From the NCBI GenBank assembly GCA_020845935.1, contig JADLEV010000019.1, positions 1 to 50,680 of the forward strand: DNA of 50,680 bases. The letters are read 5' to 3'. This DNA comes from Gammaproteobacteria bacterium. GTDB lineage: Bacteria > Pseudomonadota > Gammaproteobacteria > Ga0077536. Below the pieces are notes generated by a model. The model did not search any database. It saw only the letters and a list, made by a program, of their open reading frames with translations, and was not told the origin of the DNA. This document shows positions 38,814 to 48,544 of the stretch, piece after piece (the first letter of the stretch is position 1; each line of letters begins with the position of its first letter). The translations under genes and the position numbers were made by a program.

Positions 38814-40457
38814 ATGAGCTACCTCGTTCTGGCGCGCAAATGGCGCCCCAGAAAATTCAGCGATATGATTGGCCAGGCGCACGTCATCCGGGCATTGTGC
38901 AACGCGCTCGACAGCAATCGCCTGCATCATGCCTATCTCTTCACCGGCACCCGCGGTGTCGGCAAGACCACGATTGCCCGGCTGTTCGCCAAGTCGGTCA
39001 ATTGCGAGCAGGGCATCGGCAGCCAGCCGTGCGGCACCTGCTCGGCTTGCCGCGAGATCGATGAGGGCCGCTTCGTCGATCTGATTGAAGTCGATGCAGC
39101 GTCGCGCGCGCGGGTCGATGAAACCCGGGACTTGATGGACAACGTGCAGTACGCACCGGCGCGCGGCCGGTACAAGGTGTATCTCATCGACGAAGTGCAC
39201 ATGTTTTCGAATCATTCCTTCAACGCGTTGTTGAAGACGCTGGAGGAACCTCCGCCGCACGTGAAGTTCCTGCTGGCGACGACCGATCCGAAGAAATTGC
39301 CCATCACCGTGCTGTCCCGTTGCCTGCAATTCAATCTGTCACGTATCCCGGCAACGGAAATCGAGGCGCAGTTGCAGCGCATCCTCGACGCCGAAGGTAT
39401 CGGCTACGACCTGGCCTCGGTGCGAGCGATCGCCAAGGCGGCGGACGGCAGTGACCGGGACGCGCTGAGTCTGCTCGATCAGGCCATCTCGTATTCCGGT
39501 GGCACGCTGACCGGTGAGCAGGTGGTGACGATGCTGGGCAGCATTCGCGTCGAGGACGTCCATGCGCTGATCGAAGCGCTCGCCGCCGATGAGGCACGCC
39601 CGCTGATCGATCGTGCCCGGCGGCTCGCCGAGTATCAGCCGGACTATGCCGGCGTGTTGGGCGAACTGTTATCGACGTTGCAGCGCATCGCGGTGTGTCA
39701 GGTGCTTGGCGCCGCAGCAGCAGAGGAGGTCGAGGACGATCCGGTGGTGCGGCAGCTCGCCGGCAAGATATCGCCACAGGACTGCCAGTTGTATTACCAG
39801 ATTGGTCTGCTCGGCTTGCGTGATCTGCCGTTCGCGCCCGACCCTCGCGTCGGCTTTGAAATGACGCTGCTGCGGATGCTCGCCTTCCGGCCCGTGACGC
39901 AGTTTCCGTCCGCGGGTGGCACGCCGGGAGCGAAGCAGCCACAAGCAACGTCGCCACCGGCGAACGGTTCGCAGTCGGCCGCCGGAAAAATCAGCGTGGC
40001 GAAGGCGGCGCCAGTGGCATCGGCTGTTCCGAAGACAGCGCCCGTGCCGGCACCCGCGACCACGCTCGCCACGACGGCAATTGAACCGACGGCCGAACAT
40101 TGGCCGGCACTGATAGAAAAAATGGGATTGACGGGGCTCGTCCGTGAACTCGCCAAGCGCTGCGCCTGGACTTCGTTCGGTGCGGGTGAACTGTGTCTGG
40201 CGGTCGATCCGCAGTTTGTCTACAGCAAGGCGACGGAAACCCGCCTGGCCGATGCCTTGCGCGCGCAGCTCGGTGCATCGGTGCGTGTGCAGTTCCGGAT
40301 TTCGGCCGAAGCCGCACCGGACACGCCAATTGCCCGCGATGCCGCGGAGCGACGCGAACGGTTGCGGCAAGCGGAACAGGCGCTGGAGCAGGATGAAGTC
40401 GTGCGGGCGTTGCAGGCAGATTTCGGCGCGAGCATCGAAGAAGTGACGGTCAAATAG
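38814..40457 (+). CDS. dnaX: DNA polymerase III subunits gamma/tau
   Basis: MSYLVLARKWRPRKFSDMIGQAHVIRALCNALDSNRLHHAYLFTGTRGVGKTTIARLFAKSVNCEQG. Confidence 0.98.
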   Translation: MSYLVLARKWRPRKFSDMIGQAHVIRALCNALDSNRLHHAYLFTGTRGVGKTTIARLFAKSVNCEQGIGSQPCGTCSACREIDEGRFVDLIEVDAASRARVDETRDLMDNVQYAPARGRYKVYLIDEVHMFSNHSFNALLKTLEEPPPHVKFLLATTDPKKLPITVLSRCLQFNLSRIPATEIEAQLQRILDAEGIGYDLASVRAIAKAADGSDRDALSLLDQAISYSGGTLTGEQVVTMLGSIRVEDVHALIEALAADEARPLIDRARRLAEYQPDYAGVLGELLSTLQRIAVCQVLGAAAAEEVEDDPVVRQLAGKISPQDCQLYYQIGLLGLRDLPFAPDPRVGFEMTLLRMLAFRPVTQFPSAGGTPGAKQPQATSPPANGSQSAAGKISVAKAAPVASAVPKTAPVPAPATTLATTAIEPTAEHWPALIEKMGLTGLVRELAKRCAWTSFGAGELCLAVDPQFVYSKATETRLADALRAQLGASVRVQFRISAEAAPDTPIARDAAERRERLRQAEQALEQDEVVRALQADFGASIEEVTVK

Positions 40458-40469
40458 CGAGGCAGAGTC

Positions 40470-40793
40470 ATGAAGGGCACGATCGGCAACATGATGAAAC
40501 AGGCACAGCAGATGCAGGCGGATATGCAAAAGGCACAGGAAGCCATTGCGCTGCTGGAAGTGACCGGCGAGTCCGGCGCGGGCATGGTAAACGTCGTGAT
40601 GACCGGTCGGCATGATGTCAAACGCGTGCGGATCGATCCGCAACTGCTGCGTGAAGACATCTCTATGCTCGAAGATCTGGTCGCGGCCGCGGTCAACGAT
40701 GCCAATCGCCGCGTCGAACGGTTGACGCAGGAAAAAATGGCTTCCGTCACCTCCGGCATCAAGCTGCCGCCGGGTTTCAAACTACCTTTTTAG
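40470..40793 (+). CDS. ybaB: Nucleoid-associated protein YbaB/EbfC
   Basis: [53 protein letters not shown]. Confidence 0.96.
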   Translation: MKGTIGNMMKQAQQMQADMQKAQEAIALLEVTGESGAGMVNVVMTGRHDVKRVRIDPQLLREDISMLEDLVAAAVNDANRRVERLTQEKMASVTSGIKLPPGFKLPF

Positions 40794-40828
40794 ACGCTTT
40801 CCCCAACGAATCAGGAGTCTGCCCGGAC

Positions 40829-41422
40829 ATGAGCGGTACGCTGCTGGAACAACTCGTGGATGCCTTGCGCTGCCTGCCAGGTGTCGGACCAAAATCGGCG
40901 CAGCGCATCGCGTTTCATGTGCTCGACCGCAACCGTGCCGGAGCCAAGCACCTCGCCGAGACGATGTTGCAGGCCATCGAGCGCATCGGCCATTGTGAGG
41001 ATTGCCGGACCTATACGGAAGACCGGCGCTGTCCAATCTGCGCGTCCGACAAACGGGATAACTCGGTGCTCTGTATCGTCGAGCGTCCCCAGGATGTGAC
41101 GGCCATCGAACAGGCCGCCGAATATCGCGGCAAATATTTCGTGCTGCTTGGCCGGTTGTCGCCGCTCGACGGCGTCCGTCCCGAAGACATCGGCATGGAT
41201 TTGTTGCGCCAGCGGCTGGCGTCCGGAGTCATCGCCGAAGTGATCCTCGCGGTCAGTACGACGATGGAAGGAGAGGCGACGGCGCACTACGTCGCCGAAC
41301 TCGCCCGCGCCAGCAACGTGCGAGTCAGTCGTATCGCTTATGGTGTACCGCTCGGTGGAGAACTCGAATACATTGATCGCGGCACGCTGCGGCATGCGCT
41401 GACCAGCCGGCGCGATCTGTAA
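40829..41422 (+). CDS. recR: Recombination protein RecR
   Basis: LVDALRCLPGVGPKSAQRIAFHVL; CEDCRTYTEDRRCPIC; GRLSPLDGVRPEDIG; GVPLGGELEYIDRGTLRHAL. Confidence 0.98.
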   Translation: MSGTLLEQLVDALRCLPGVGPKSAQRIAFHVLDRNRAGAKHLAETMLQAIERIGHCEDCRTYTEDRRCPICASDKRDNSVLCIVERPQDVTAIEQAAEYRGKYFVLLGRLSPLDGVRPEDIGMDLLRQRLASGVIAEVILAVSTTMEGEATAHYVAELARASNVRVSRIAYGVPLGGELEYIDRGTLRHALTSRRDL

Positions 41423-41449
41423 TACCTCGACACGGGAGTTTGCGAGCGC

Positions 41450-42001
41450 ATGAAATCACCGGAGACCGACCGGCTCATCTGGATCGACCTGGAAATGACC
41501 GGACTCGAACCGGAGCGCGACCTGATCATCGAAATCGCGACGCTGGTGACCGATGCGGAATTGAATCTGATCGCCGAGGGTCCGGTATTCGCGATCCGGC
41601 AATCGGACGACGTCCTGGCGGCGATGGACGACTGGAACCGGGAACACCACGGCAAGTCCGGCCTGCTCGACCGGGTTCGCGCCAGCAGCATGGATTGCCG
41701 CGGCGCCGAGCTGGCGACGCTCGAATTTCTGCGGCGCCACGTGCCGGCGGGTGCATCGCCGATGTGCGGCAACAGCATCTGCCAGGACCGACGGTTCCTC
41801 TATCGCTACATGCCGGAACTGGCGACGCACTTCCATTACCGCAATCTCGATGTCAGCACGGTCAAGGAGCTGGCGCGGCGCTGGCGACCGGATCTCGCGG
41901 CATTCACCAAGGAATCGAGCCACCTCGCGCTCGCCGACATCCACGACTCGATTGCCGAACTGCGCCACTATCGGGTGCGGCTGTTCGGCTTGCCCGCCTG
42001 A
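41450..42001 (+). CDS. orn: Oligoribonuclease
   Basis: [61 protein letters not shown]. Confidence 0.98.
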   Translation: MKSPETDRLIWIDLEMTGLEPERDLIIEIATLVTDAELNLIAEGPVFAIRQSDDVLAAMDDWNREHHGKSGLLDRVRASSMDCRGAELATLEFLRRHVPAGASPMCGNSICQDRRFLYRYMPELATHFHYRNLDVSTVKELARRWRPDLAAFTKESSHLALADIHDSIAELRHYRVRLFGLPA

Positions 42002-42005
42002 CCCG

Positions 42006-43535
42006 ATGCACCTGCCCGCCGGTTCGTTACCGGCCGCGTTGTACGACGCCAGCGCGGCGCGCGCGCTCGACGCGGCGGCCATCGATCTCGCGGGCATCCC
42101 GGCGCTCGAACTGATGCGCCGCGCCGGCGCCGTGGTGTGGCGCGCACTGTCCGATCACTGGCCCCGTGCCGGCAACATCGCCGTCGTTTGCGGCGGCGGC
42201 AACAATGCCGGCGATGGTTATGTCATTGCGCGGTTGGCCGCCGTGGCGGGGAAGGGAGTGCAACTGATCCAGATCGGAGACACGTCGCGGCTCGGTCCTG
42301 CGGCACGCCTCTGTCGTTCGGAGTTGCCGGCGAATATCCCGGTATCGAGCGAGGCCAGCGTCGCGCAGCTTGCACGGGCCGACGTGATTGTCGACGCCCT
42401 GTTCGGCGTTGGCCTCGACCGACCGGCCAGCGGTATCTATGCATCGGCGATTGAGGCCATCAATGCGGCACACCGGCCGGTGCTGGCGGTCGATGTCCCG
42501 TCCGGGCTGAATGCGTCGACTGGAGCCGCGCCGGGTGCCGCGGTCAAGGCCGATCTCACGGTGACCTTTATCGGTTGCAAGCAGGGACTGCTGACCGGCG
42601 TCGGACCAGACCTGGCCGGCGAGATTCGGTTCGAGGATCTGGGTGTGCCCGAGTCGGTCGCGGCGACCGTGCCAGCGACCGCGAGTCGAATCGACGAGAG
42701 GCAGGCACGTCGGCTGTTGTCGCCTCGGACCCGGACCGCCCACAAGGGCGCCTATGGCCATGTGCTGGTCGTCGGCGGTGCACCGGGATTTGCCGGCGCG
42801 GCGCTATTGGCGGCCGAAGCGGCCGCTCGCGTCGGTGCTGGCTTGATTACCGTTGCGACGCATCTCAACCACGCGGCGCAGGTAGTCGCGGTGCGGCCGG
42901 AATTGATGTGTCATGGCGTCGCGATGCCTGGGGAACTATCGTCCCTCATCGCTCGGGCCAGTGTGGTCGCGATCGGTCCCGGTCTCGGACAGGAGGCCTG
43001 GGGACGCGGCCTGTTCGCAACGATTCTTGAAACGAAGCTCCCGCTCGTGATTGATGCGGATGCCTTGAACCTGCTTGCGGTGGACCCGGTCGCGCGCGGC
43101 AACTGGATTCTGACGCCGCATCCGGGTGAGGCGGCTCGGTTGCTGCGGTGCGATACCAATGCGGTGCAGCAAGATCGCTTTGCCGCGGTAAGGCGATTGC
43201 AACAACAGTACGGAGGCGTCTGCGTGTTGAAAGGTGCCGGGACGTTGCTCGCGGCGGCAGCCGATGCATCAGTTCAGCTGTGCACCGCCGGTAATCCGGG
43301 CATGGCGAGCGGCGGCATGGGAGATGTTCTGACCGGTGTGATCGCTGGGTTGCTGGCGCAGGGAGCGTCGTTGCCGGAGGCAGCGGCCTCCGGCGTCTGG
43401 CTGCACGCAAACGCCGCCGATCGCGCCGCGGCCGGCGGTGAACGCGGCCTGCTCGCGCGGGATCTGATGCCACATCTGCGGACCTTGGTGAATCCGGGCG
43501 CGTCTGGTGCCACCCGGGATTCGAGCGACGAATGA
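42006..43535 (+). CDS. nnr: Bifunctional NAD(P)H-hydrate epimerase/ADP-dependent NAD(P)H-hydrate dehydratase
   Basis: VVCGGGNNAGDGYVIARLAA; AHKGAYGHVLVVGGAPGFAGAALLA; LTPHPGEAARLL; GNPGMASGGMGDVLTGVIAGLLAQG. Start at 42006 rather than ORF start 41751. Confidence 0.95.
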   Translation: MHLPAGSLPAALYDASAARALDAAAIDLAGIPALELMRRAGAVVWRALSDHWPRAGNIAVVCGGGNNAGDGYVIARLAAVAGKGVQLIQIGDTSRLGPAARLCRSELPANIPVSSEASVAQLARADVIVDALFGVGLDRPASGIYASAIEAINAAHRPVLAVDVPSGLNASTGAAPGAAVKADLTVTFIGCKQGLLTGVGPDLAGEIRFEDLGVPESVAATVPATASRIDERQARRLLSPRTRTAHKGAYGHVLVVGGAPGFAGAALLAAEAAARVGAGLITVATHLNHAAQVVAVRPELMCHGVAMPGELSSLIARASVVAIGPGLGQEAWGRGLFATILETKLPLVIDADALNLLAVDPVARGNWILTPHPGEAARLLRCDTNAVQQDRFAAVRRLQQQYGGVCVLKGAGTLLAAAADASVQLCTAGNPGMASGGMGDVLTGVIAGLLAQGASLPEAAASGVWLHANAADRAAAGGERGLLARDLMPHLRTLVNPGASGATRDSSDE

Positions 43536-44008
43536 GGAAACCGCGTACTGGCAATCCGGCATCGTGCTTCTGCTGTCCCACAGCCGAGGACCTCGAGGCC
43601 CTTGGTGCCCGTATCGCCAGCCGGGCACAACCACCGTTGACGATTTTTCTGTGTGGGGAGCTTGGCGTCGGCAAGACGACCTTCGCGAGAGGATTCATTC
43701 GCGGTTGTGGCCACCAAGGCCAGGTGAAAAGCCCGACCTTTACGCTGGTCGAGCCCTACGACACCCCGTGTGGAATCATTTATCACTTCGATCTGTTTCG
43801 CGTTAGCGACCCGGATGAGCTCGAACTGGCTGGCCTGCGTGAATACTTCGCGAGCGATTCGATCCGCCTGATTGAATGGCCGGAACGGGCCGCTGGCTGG
43901 CTGCGAATTCCTGACCTCACCCTTGAAATCCTTGCGACTCCGGGCGGTCGGACAGTCGATGCCCATGCCGCAAGTGACAACGGCACCCGGCTGTTGGCAT
44001 ACAGTTGA
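43532..44008 (+). CDS. tsaE: tRNA threonylcarbamoyladenosine biosynthesis ATPase TsaE
   Basis: IFLCGELGVGKTTFARGFIRGCGHQGQVKSPTFTLVEPY...IYHFDLFRVSDPDELELAGLREYF. Confidence 0.96.
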   Translation: MRKPRTGNPASCFCCPTAEDLEALGARIASRAQPPLTIFLCGELGVGKTTFARGFIRGCGHQGQVKSPTFTLVEPYDTPCGIIYHFDLFRVSDPDELELAGLREYFASDSIRLIEWPERAAGWLRIPDLTLEILATPGGRTVDAHAASDNGTRLLAYS

Positions 44009-44198
44009 CGATCGTTCGTGCGAGTCCGAATAAAAACGGTCGCAGGACGCCAGACGGGATGCTAGAATCCGCTGCGAAATCAGACGCATACCAGAGTAAA
44101 TGCGTCCAATACTTGAAATCCCGTGCATTTCGAACTATTGCTATACGGGGTCGGGTTCTCAGATATGACTGGCCGGCTACGGCCAAAATCAAAAAAAT

Positions 44199-45587
44199 AT
44201 GGTTACGGACTGCATGGCTTTGTTGCGCCGCGTCGCGAATCTTCTGTTGCTGTCCGCCGAGAGGCGGGTGGGCGGTTGGCTGTTGTTGTGGCTGCTCCCG
44301 GTTGCTGTCGGCGCGACCGAGATCAGCAACCTGCGGATGTGGCCGGAGCCTGGCAGCACGCGCCTCGTCTTCGATCTGACCGAGCCAGACGGCTGCAAAG
44401 TGTTCTCGGTCAGTGGGCCGGATCGCATCGTCATCGACTTCGAGACCGCCAAGACGGCTCGGCCGTTGCAGTTGCCCATGGCCGACCCGGACATCATTGC
44501 CAGCTTGCGTCATGCACCACGCGAATCCGGAACACGCATCGTGATCGACGTGCGCACGGATGTCGAAGTCAGTCACCGCCTGCTCGAACCGCGCGCCCCA
44601 TATGGACACCGTTTGGTGGTGGATCTGCGAGCCAGCAAACCGGCGAAGACCGCAATGCCGGAATCGGCCGCCGAACGAGCAGCCGCGCCGACTGTGGTCG
44701 CCACCCCTTCGCGAATCGCTTCCGCCACGCCTGCCGCACTGCCGGACCTGTCTCGCGGTAAAGCCGACAGATTTGCCGGGAGGGACGTGATTGTTGCCAT
44801 CGATGCCGGCCATGGCGGCGAGGATGTCGGCGCCATCGGCCCGGGTGGCAGCTATGAGAAGAACATCACGCATCAGGTTGCGCGTGAACTGGCGAAGCTG
44901 ATCGACAGCCAGCGCGGCATGAAAGCGGTGTTGACACGCAATGGCGATTACTACGTTGGCTTGCGCCAGCGTACCGAAATCGCGCGGGCTCAAAAGGCAG
45001 ATCTCTTCGTTTCGATCCACGCCGATGCATTTCGCGACCGCCGTGTCGCCGGAGGGTCGGTTTATGTGGTTTCTTCCAAGGGCGCCAGCAGCACGGCGGC
45101 ACAATGGCTGGCGGACAGCGAGAATGCGTCGGACCTCGTTGGCGGCGTTACCCTGAGCAACAAGGACGGCACCTTGCAGTCTGTGCTGCTACGCATGTCG
45201 CAAAGCGCAACACTGGATGGCAGCATCGATGTCGCGCAATCGATCCTGGCGTCACTGCGTCGGGTCGGTACCGTGCACAAGAACTACGTCGAGCGCGCCG
45301 GATTCGTCGTGTTGAAGTCGCCGGATATCCCTTCGGTACTGGTGGAATTGGCCTTCATTTCCAATCCGGCCGAGGAGAAAAAGCTCAACGATCCGGTGCA
45401 CCGCCAGAAGTTGGCGCGGGCGGTTCTGTCCGGAGTCTCGGGCTATTTCGATCGCCATGCCGCGCCTGGAACGCTGCTGGCAGAATTGCGGCGTTCCGGT
45501 CAGGGTTCCGATCCGATCCTCGCTTTGGTGGGTACCCCCGAGAAGGGATCGATGCGGTCGGTCGGTATCACCGCATCGCTGCCGTAA
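44199..45587 (+). CDS. amiC: N-acetylmuramoyl-L-alanine amidase with AMIN domain (AmiB/AmiC type)
   Basis: AMIN region EISNLRMWPEPGSTRLVFDLTEPDGCKVF; amidase VIVAIDAGHGGEDVGAIGPGGSYEKNITHQVARELAKLI; LVELAFISNPAEE. Start may be 44214. Confidence 0.93.
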   Translation: MVTDCMALLRRVANLLLLSAERRVGGWLLLWLLPVAVGATEISNLRMWPEPGSTRLVFDLTEPDGCKVFSVSGPDRIVIDFETAKTARPLQLPMADPDIIASLRHAPRESGTRIVIDVRTDVEVSHRLLEPRAPYGHRLVVDLRASKPAKTAMPESAAERAAAPTVVATPSRIASATPAALPDLSRGKADRFAGRDVIVAIDAGHGGEDVGAIGPGGSYEKNITHQVARELAKLIDSQRGMKAVLTRNGDYYVGLRQRTEIARAQKADLFVSIHADAFRDRRVAGGSVYVVSSKGASSTAAQWLADSENASDLVGGVTLSNKDGTLQSVLLRMSQSATLDGSIDVAQSILASLRRVGTVHKNYVERAGFVVLKSPDIPSVLVELAFISNPAEEKKLNDPVHRQKLARAVLSGVSGYFDRHAAPGTLLAELRRSGQGSDPILALVGTPEKGSMRSVGITASLP

Positions 45588-45653
45588 CAAGCGACTCGTC
45601 GCACCGCGACCGCGTGTTGACGCGGCCGGACTGATCAGCGATACCTACGGCGC

Positions 45654-47288
45654 ATGTCTGAACCGCGCCCAATCCGACCGCTCCCCGACCACGTCATCAA
45701 TCAGATTGCCGCTGGGGAGGTCATCGAACGCCCGGCCTCGGTGGTCAAGGAACTCGTGGAAAACAGTCTCGATGCCGGGGCGCGCAGGATCCTCGTGGAA
45801 TTGAGCGAAGGAGGTTTGCAGACGATCCGCGTTACCGATGATGGCTACGGCATCCCCGGTTCCGAACTTCCCCATGCTGTTACTCGCCACTACACCAGCA
45901 AGCTGAGTCGGGCCGAAGATCTGGCGGCCATCGCCACGCTTGGCTTCCGTGGTGAAGCCTTGGCCAGCATTGCCTCGGTGGCGAGAATCAGCGTGACCTC
46001 GGCGATTGCCAACGCCGCATCCGGCTATCGGCTCGATGCGACACCTTCCCAACCACGCGAGGTCCATCCGGCAGCTCATCCTGTGGGGACGACCATTGAA
46101 ATCAGTGAATTGTTTTTCAACACGCCGCCGCGACGCCGCTTTCTGAAGCGACCACGCACGGAATTTCTGCTGATCCAGCAGTTGCTGCGCCAGATCGCTT
46201 TTACCCAGCCTGCTCTCGATCTCGAACTGCGCCACGATGGTGACCGCGTGTTTCGCCTCATCCCTGCCGCCCTAATCGCCGACAAGGTCCGGATCGGGGC
46301 GCTGCTCGGCCGGTCGTTTCTGCGTCAGGCCGTGGCCATCGATACGACCTTCGATGACATCCATGTGGTCGGCTGGGTCGGCCTTGCCGGCGCGGCGCGT
46401 TCGCTGCGCGATCAGCAGTATCTGAGCGTCAACGGCAGAGTGATCAGCGATCGTCGACTCGGCCATGCGTTGCGTCTGGCGTTCGCCGATGAGATTCCCG
46501 CCGGCCGTCATCCCTGTTACGCCCTGGCGATCGAACTGCCGCTCGACCAGGTCGATGTCAACGTGCATCCATGCAAGGCGGAGGTGCGATTCCAGGAGCC
46601 GAGACTGGTCCATGATGCGCTGTATCTCGCAGCATCGCGTGCCTTGCGCGCGAAGGAAGCGGCAACCGAGCCACCGGAATCCGTGGAGCGCGAGGTTCAA
46701 GAATCGCGCCTTTGGCCGGGTTATCAAGGAAATGCGTTCGACCTGATGACGACTTTACCCAACAAGTCGAATGCGGCGATGCGGCACGAACGGATCCTTT
46801 ATGTGGTCGCGCGACGCTGGCTTGTCACGAACGATCGCAACCGCCTGTTCGTGATCGATGGCAAGCTTTTGATCGAGGGGATTGTTCGTTCGCGCTTGCG
46901 GCAGGACCCGGATGGCTCGCGCCGCCGGCCACTGTTGCTGCCGGTGCCCCTGAGTGAGTGCGACCCGCTGCTTGCCCATGCGCGAGAACTTGAGTCTCTT
47001 GGTTTCGGCTTGCGGCACGGCGCGCTGCATGAGGTTCCGGTTTGCCTGCCGGAGTTCGATGCCGCGATGTTTGTGAACACATTGCGCACAGCACCGGCGT
47101 CCGATTTGTCGGGGACGATCGCACGATCGGTCGCGGCCGGCTGGGTCGCGCCAACGCAGTCGGAGATGGTTGCGACGCTGCTGGCCGAGTTCGCAACGAT
47201 TGCCCCGCTGTCCGCCTGTGCCGTCGAACTCGACACCGCGGCTTGCGAGGAACTGTTCACCTCGGCCAAGGTGGCGCGAGATGGATGA
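45654..47288 (+). CDS. mutL: DNA mismatch repair protein MutL
   Basis: IRPLPDHVINQIAAGEVIERPASVVKELVENSLDAGARRI; DDGYGIP; LGFRGEALASIASVARI. Confidence 0.98.
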   Translation: MSEPRPIRPLPDHVINQIAAGEVIERPASVVKELVENSLDAGARRILVELSEGGLQTIRVTDDGYGIPGSELPHAVTRHYTSKLSRAEDLAAIATLGFRGEALASIASVARISVTSAIANAASGYRLDATPSQPREVHPAAHPVGTTIEISELFFNTPPRRRFLKRPRTEFLLIQQLLRQIAFTQPALDLELRHDGDRVFRLIPAALIADKVRIGALLGRSFLRQAVAIDTTFDDIHVVGWVGLAGAARSLRDQQYLSVNGRVISDRRLGHALRLAFADEIPAGRHPCYALAIELPLDQVDVNVHPCKAEVRFQEPRLVHDALYLAASRALRAKEAATEPPESVEREVQESRLWPGYQGNAFDLMTTLPNKSNAAMRHERILYVVARRWLVTNDRNRLFVIDGKLLIEGIVRSRLRQDPDGSRRRPLLLPVPLSECDPLLAHARELESLGFGLRHGALHEVPVCLPEFDAAMFVNTLRTAPASDLSGTIARSVAAGWVAPTQSEMVATLLAEFATIAPLSACAVELDTAACEELFTSAKVARDG

Positions 47289-48213
47289 TCGCTTGATTTG
47301 CCTGATGGGCCCGACCGGTGTCGGCAAGACCGATCTCGCCGTGCAACTGTGTGCGCTCGGTCCGTTCGCGATCATCAGTGTCGATTCCGGCATGGTCTAT
47401 CGCGGGCTCGATATCGGCAGTGCCAAGCCGTCGCCGGCGGTGCTCGCGCAGGTCCCGCATCGGCTGGTCGATGTCTGCAACCCGGACGAGCGCTACAGCG
47501 CGGCGCGTTTCCGCAACGATGCGCTCGCCGCAATCGACGAGATTCGCGCGCGCAGGCAGATTCCATTGCTGGTCGGTGGCACCGGGTTGTATTTCCGCGC
47601 CCTGCTCGAAGGTTTATCCTCACTGCCGGAGGCGGATGCGGCGGTACGGGCGCGACTGGAGCGCGAACTCGCGGCACAGGGCAGCATCGGCTTGCACCAG
47701 CGTCTTGGCGCCATCGATCCGGAAGCGGCGGCGCGGATCCATCCACACGATCCTCAACGCATCCTGCGGGCGCTCGAAGTCCATGAACTGACCGGTGTGC
47801 CGCTGTCGCGGTTGCAGCGACGACGCGGGCAACCTGCGGCCAGTGGCCAGGTGATCAAGATTGCGCTAGCACCGACGACACGTGAGCTATTGCATCGCCG
47901 TATCGAACGGCGGTTCCACCAGATGCTGGATCGGGGCCTATGCAACGAGGTGCGCGCCGTGCGCGAGCGCTTTGGCGCGGCGACGCCGCTGCCGGGCTTG
48001 AAACTGGTTGGCTACCGGGAGATCGACGCCTATATCCGCGGCGCGCTCGACCGGGACAGCGCGGCGCAACGGGCGATCACGGCGACCCGGCAGTTGGCGC
48101 GACGCCAGTTCACCTGGCTGAGGGGTGATGGTTCGGTGGAATGGTTCACAAGTGATACCATGCCATCGGCGGCTCGGTTGCGGGATTACCTCGCCGAACG
48201 CAGCGGAAGCTGA
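47281..48213 (+). CDS. miaA: tRNA dimethylallyltransferase
   Basis: MDDRLICLMGPTGVGKTDLAVQLC...SVDSGMVYRGLDIGSAKPSPA...VGGTGLYFRAL. Start at 47281, overlapping mutL. Confidence 0.97.
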   Translation: MDDRLICLMGPTGVGKTDLAVQLCALGPFAIISVDSGMVYRGLDIGSAKPSPAVLAQVPHRLVDVCNPDERYSAARFRNDALAAIDEIRARRQIPLLVGGTGLYFRALLEGLSSLPEADAAVRARLERELAAQGSIGLHQRLGAIDPEAAARIHPHDPQRILRALEVHELTGVPLSRLQRRRGQPAASGQVIKIALAPTTRELLHRRIERRFHQMLDRGLCNEVRAVRERFGAATPLPGLKLVGYREIDAYIRGALDRDSAAQRAITATRQLARRQFTWLRGDGSVEWFTSDTMPSAARLRDYLAERSGS

Positions 48214-48250
48214 GGTCGCGGGAGCCGAGTCTGGGCGATAGGCACACCAC

Positions 48251-48280
48251 AATAACAACAGCCGTAAGGCGAAGAATAAT
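48251..48280 (+). promoter_or_regulatory. Putative Hfq-binding ARN-repeat sites in the hfq leader
   Basis: AAT-AAC-AAC-AGC (48251-48262) and AAG-AAT-AAT (48272-48280), the second just upstream of the SD AAGGAG (48284-48289). Confidence 0.5.
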
Positions 48281-48295
48281 TACAAGGAGCATACG

Positions 48296-48544
48296 ATGAG
48301 CAAGGGGCAGTCATTGCAGGAGCCTTATCTGAATGCTTTGCGCAAGGAGCGCGTGCCGGTTTCGATTTACCTAGTCAATGGCATCAAGTTGCAAGGGCAG
48401 ATCGAATCGTTTGATCAATTTGTCATTCTGCTGCGCAATTCCGTCAGCCAGATGGTCTACAAACATGCCGTTTCCACGGTCGTCCCCGCACGCACCGTCA
48501 AGGTGCCGCGCAGCGACGATGACGTCACCGAAGAAGAGACTTGA
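48296..48544 (+). CDS. hfq: RNA chaperone Hfq
   Basis: [68 protein letters not shown]. Confidence 0.99.
   Translation: MSKGQSLQEPYLNALRKERVPVSIYLVNGIKLQGQIESFDQFVILLRNSVSQMVYKHAVSTVVPARTVKVPRSDDDVTEEET

Noticed and set aside
44163-44198. TGGCC-ggctac-GGCCA hairpin beside an A-rich run, first read as a terminator
   Set aside because: The A-run gives no U-tract on the plus strand, and on the minus strand the T-run precedes the stem; orientation is wrong for an intrinsic terminator.
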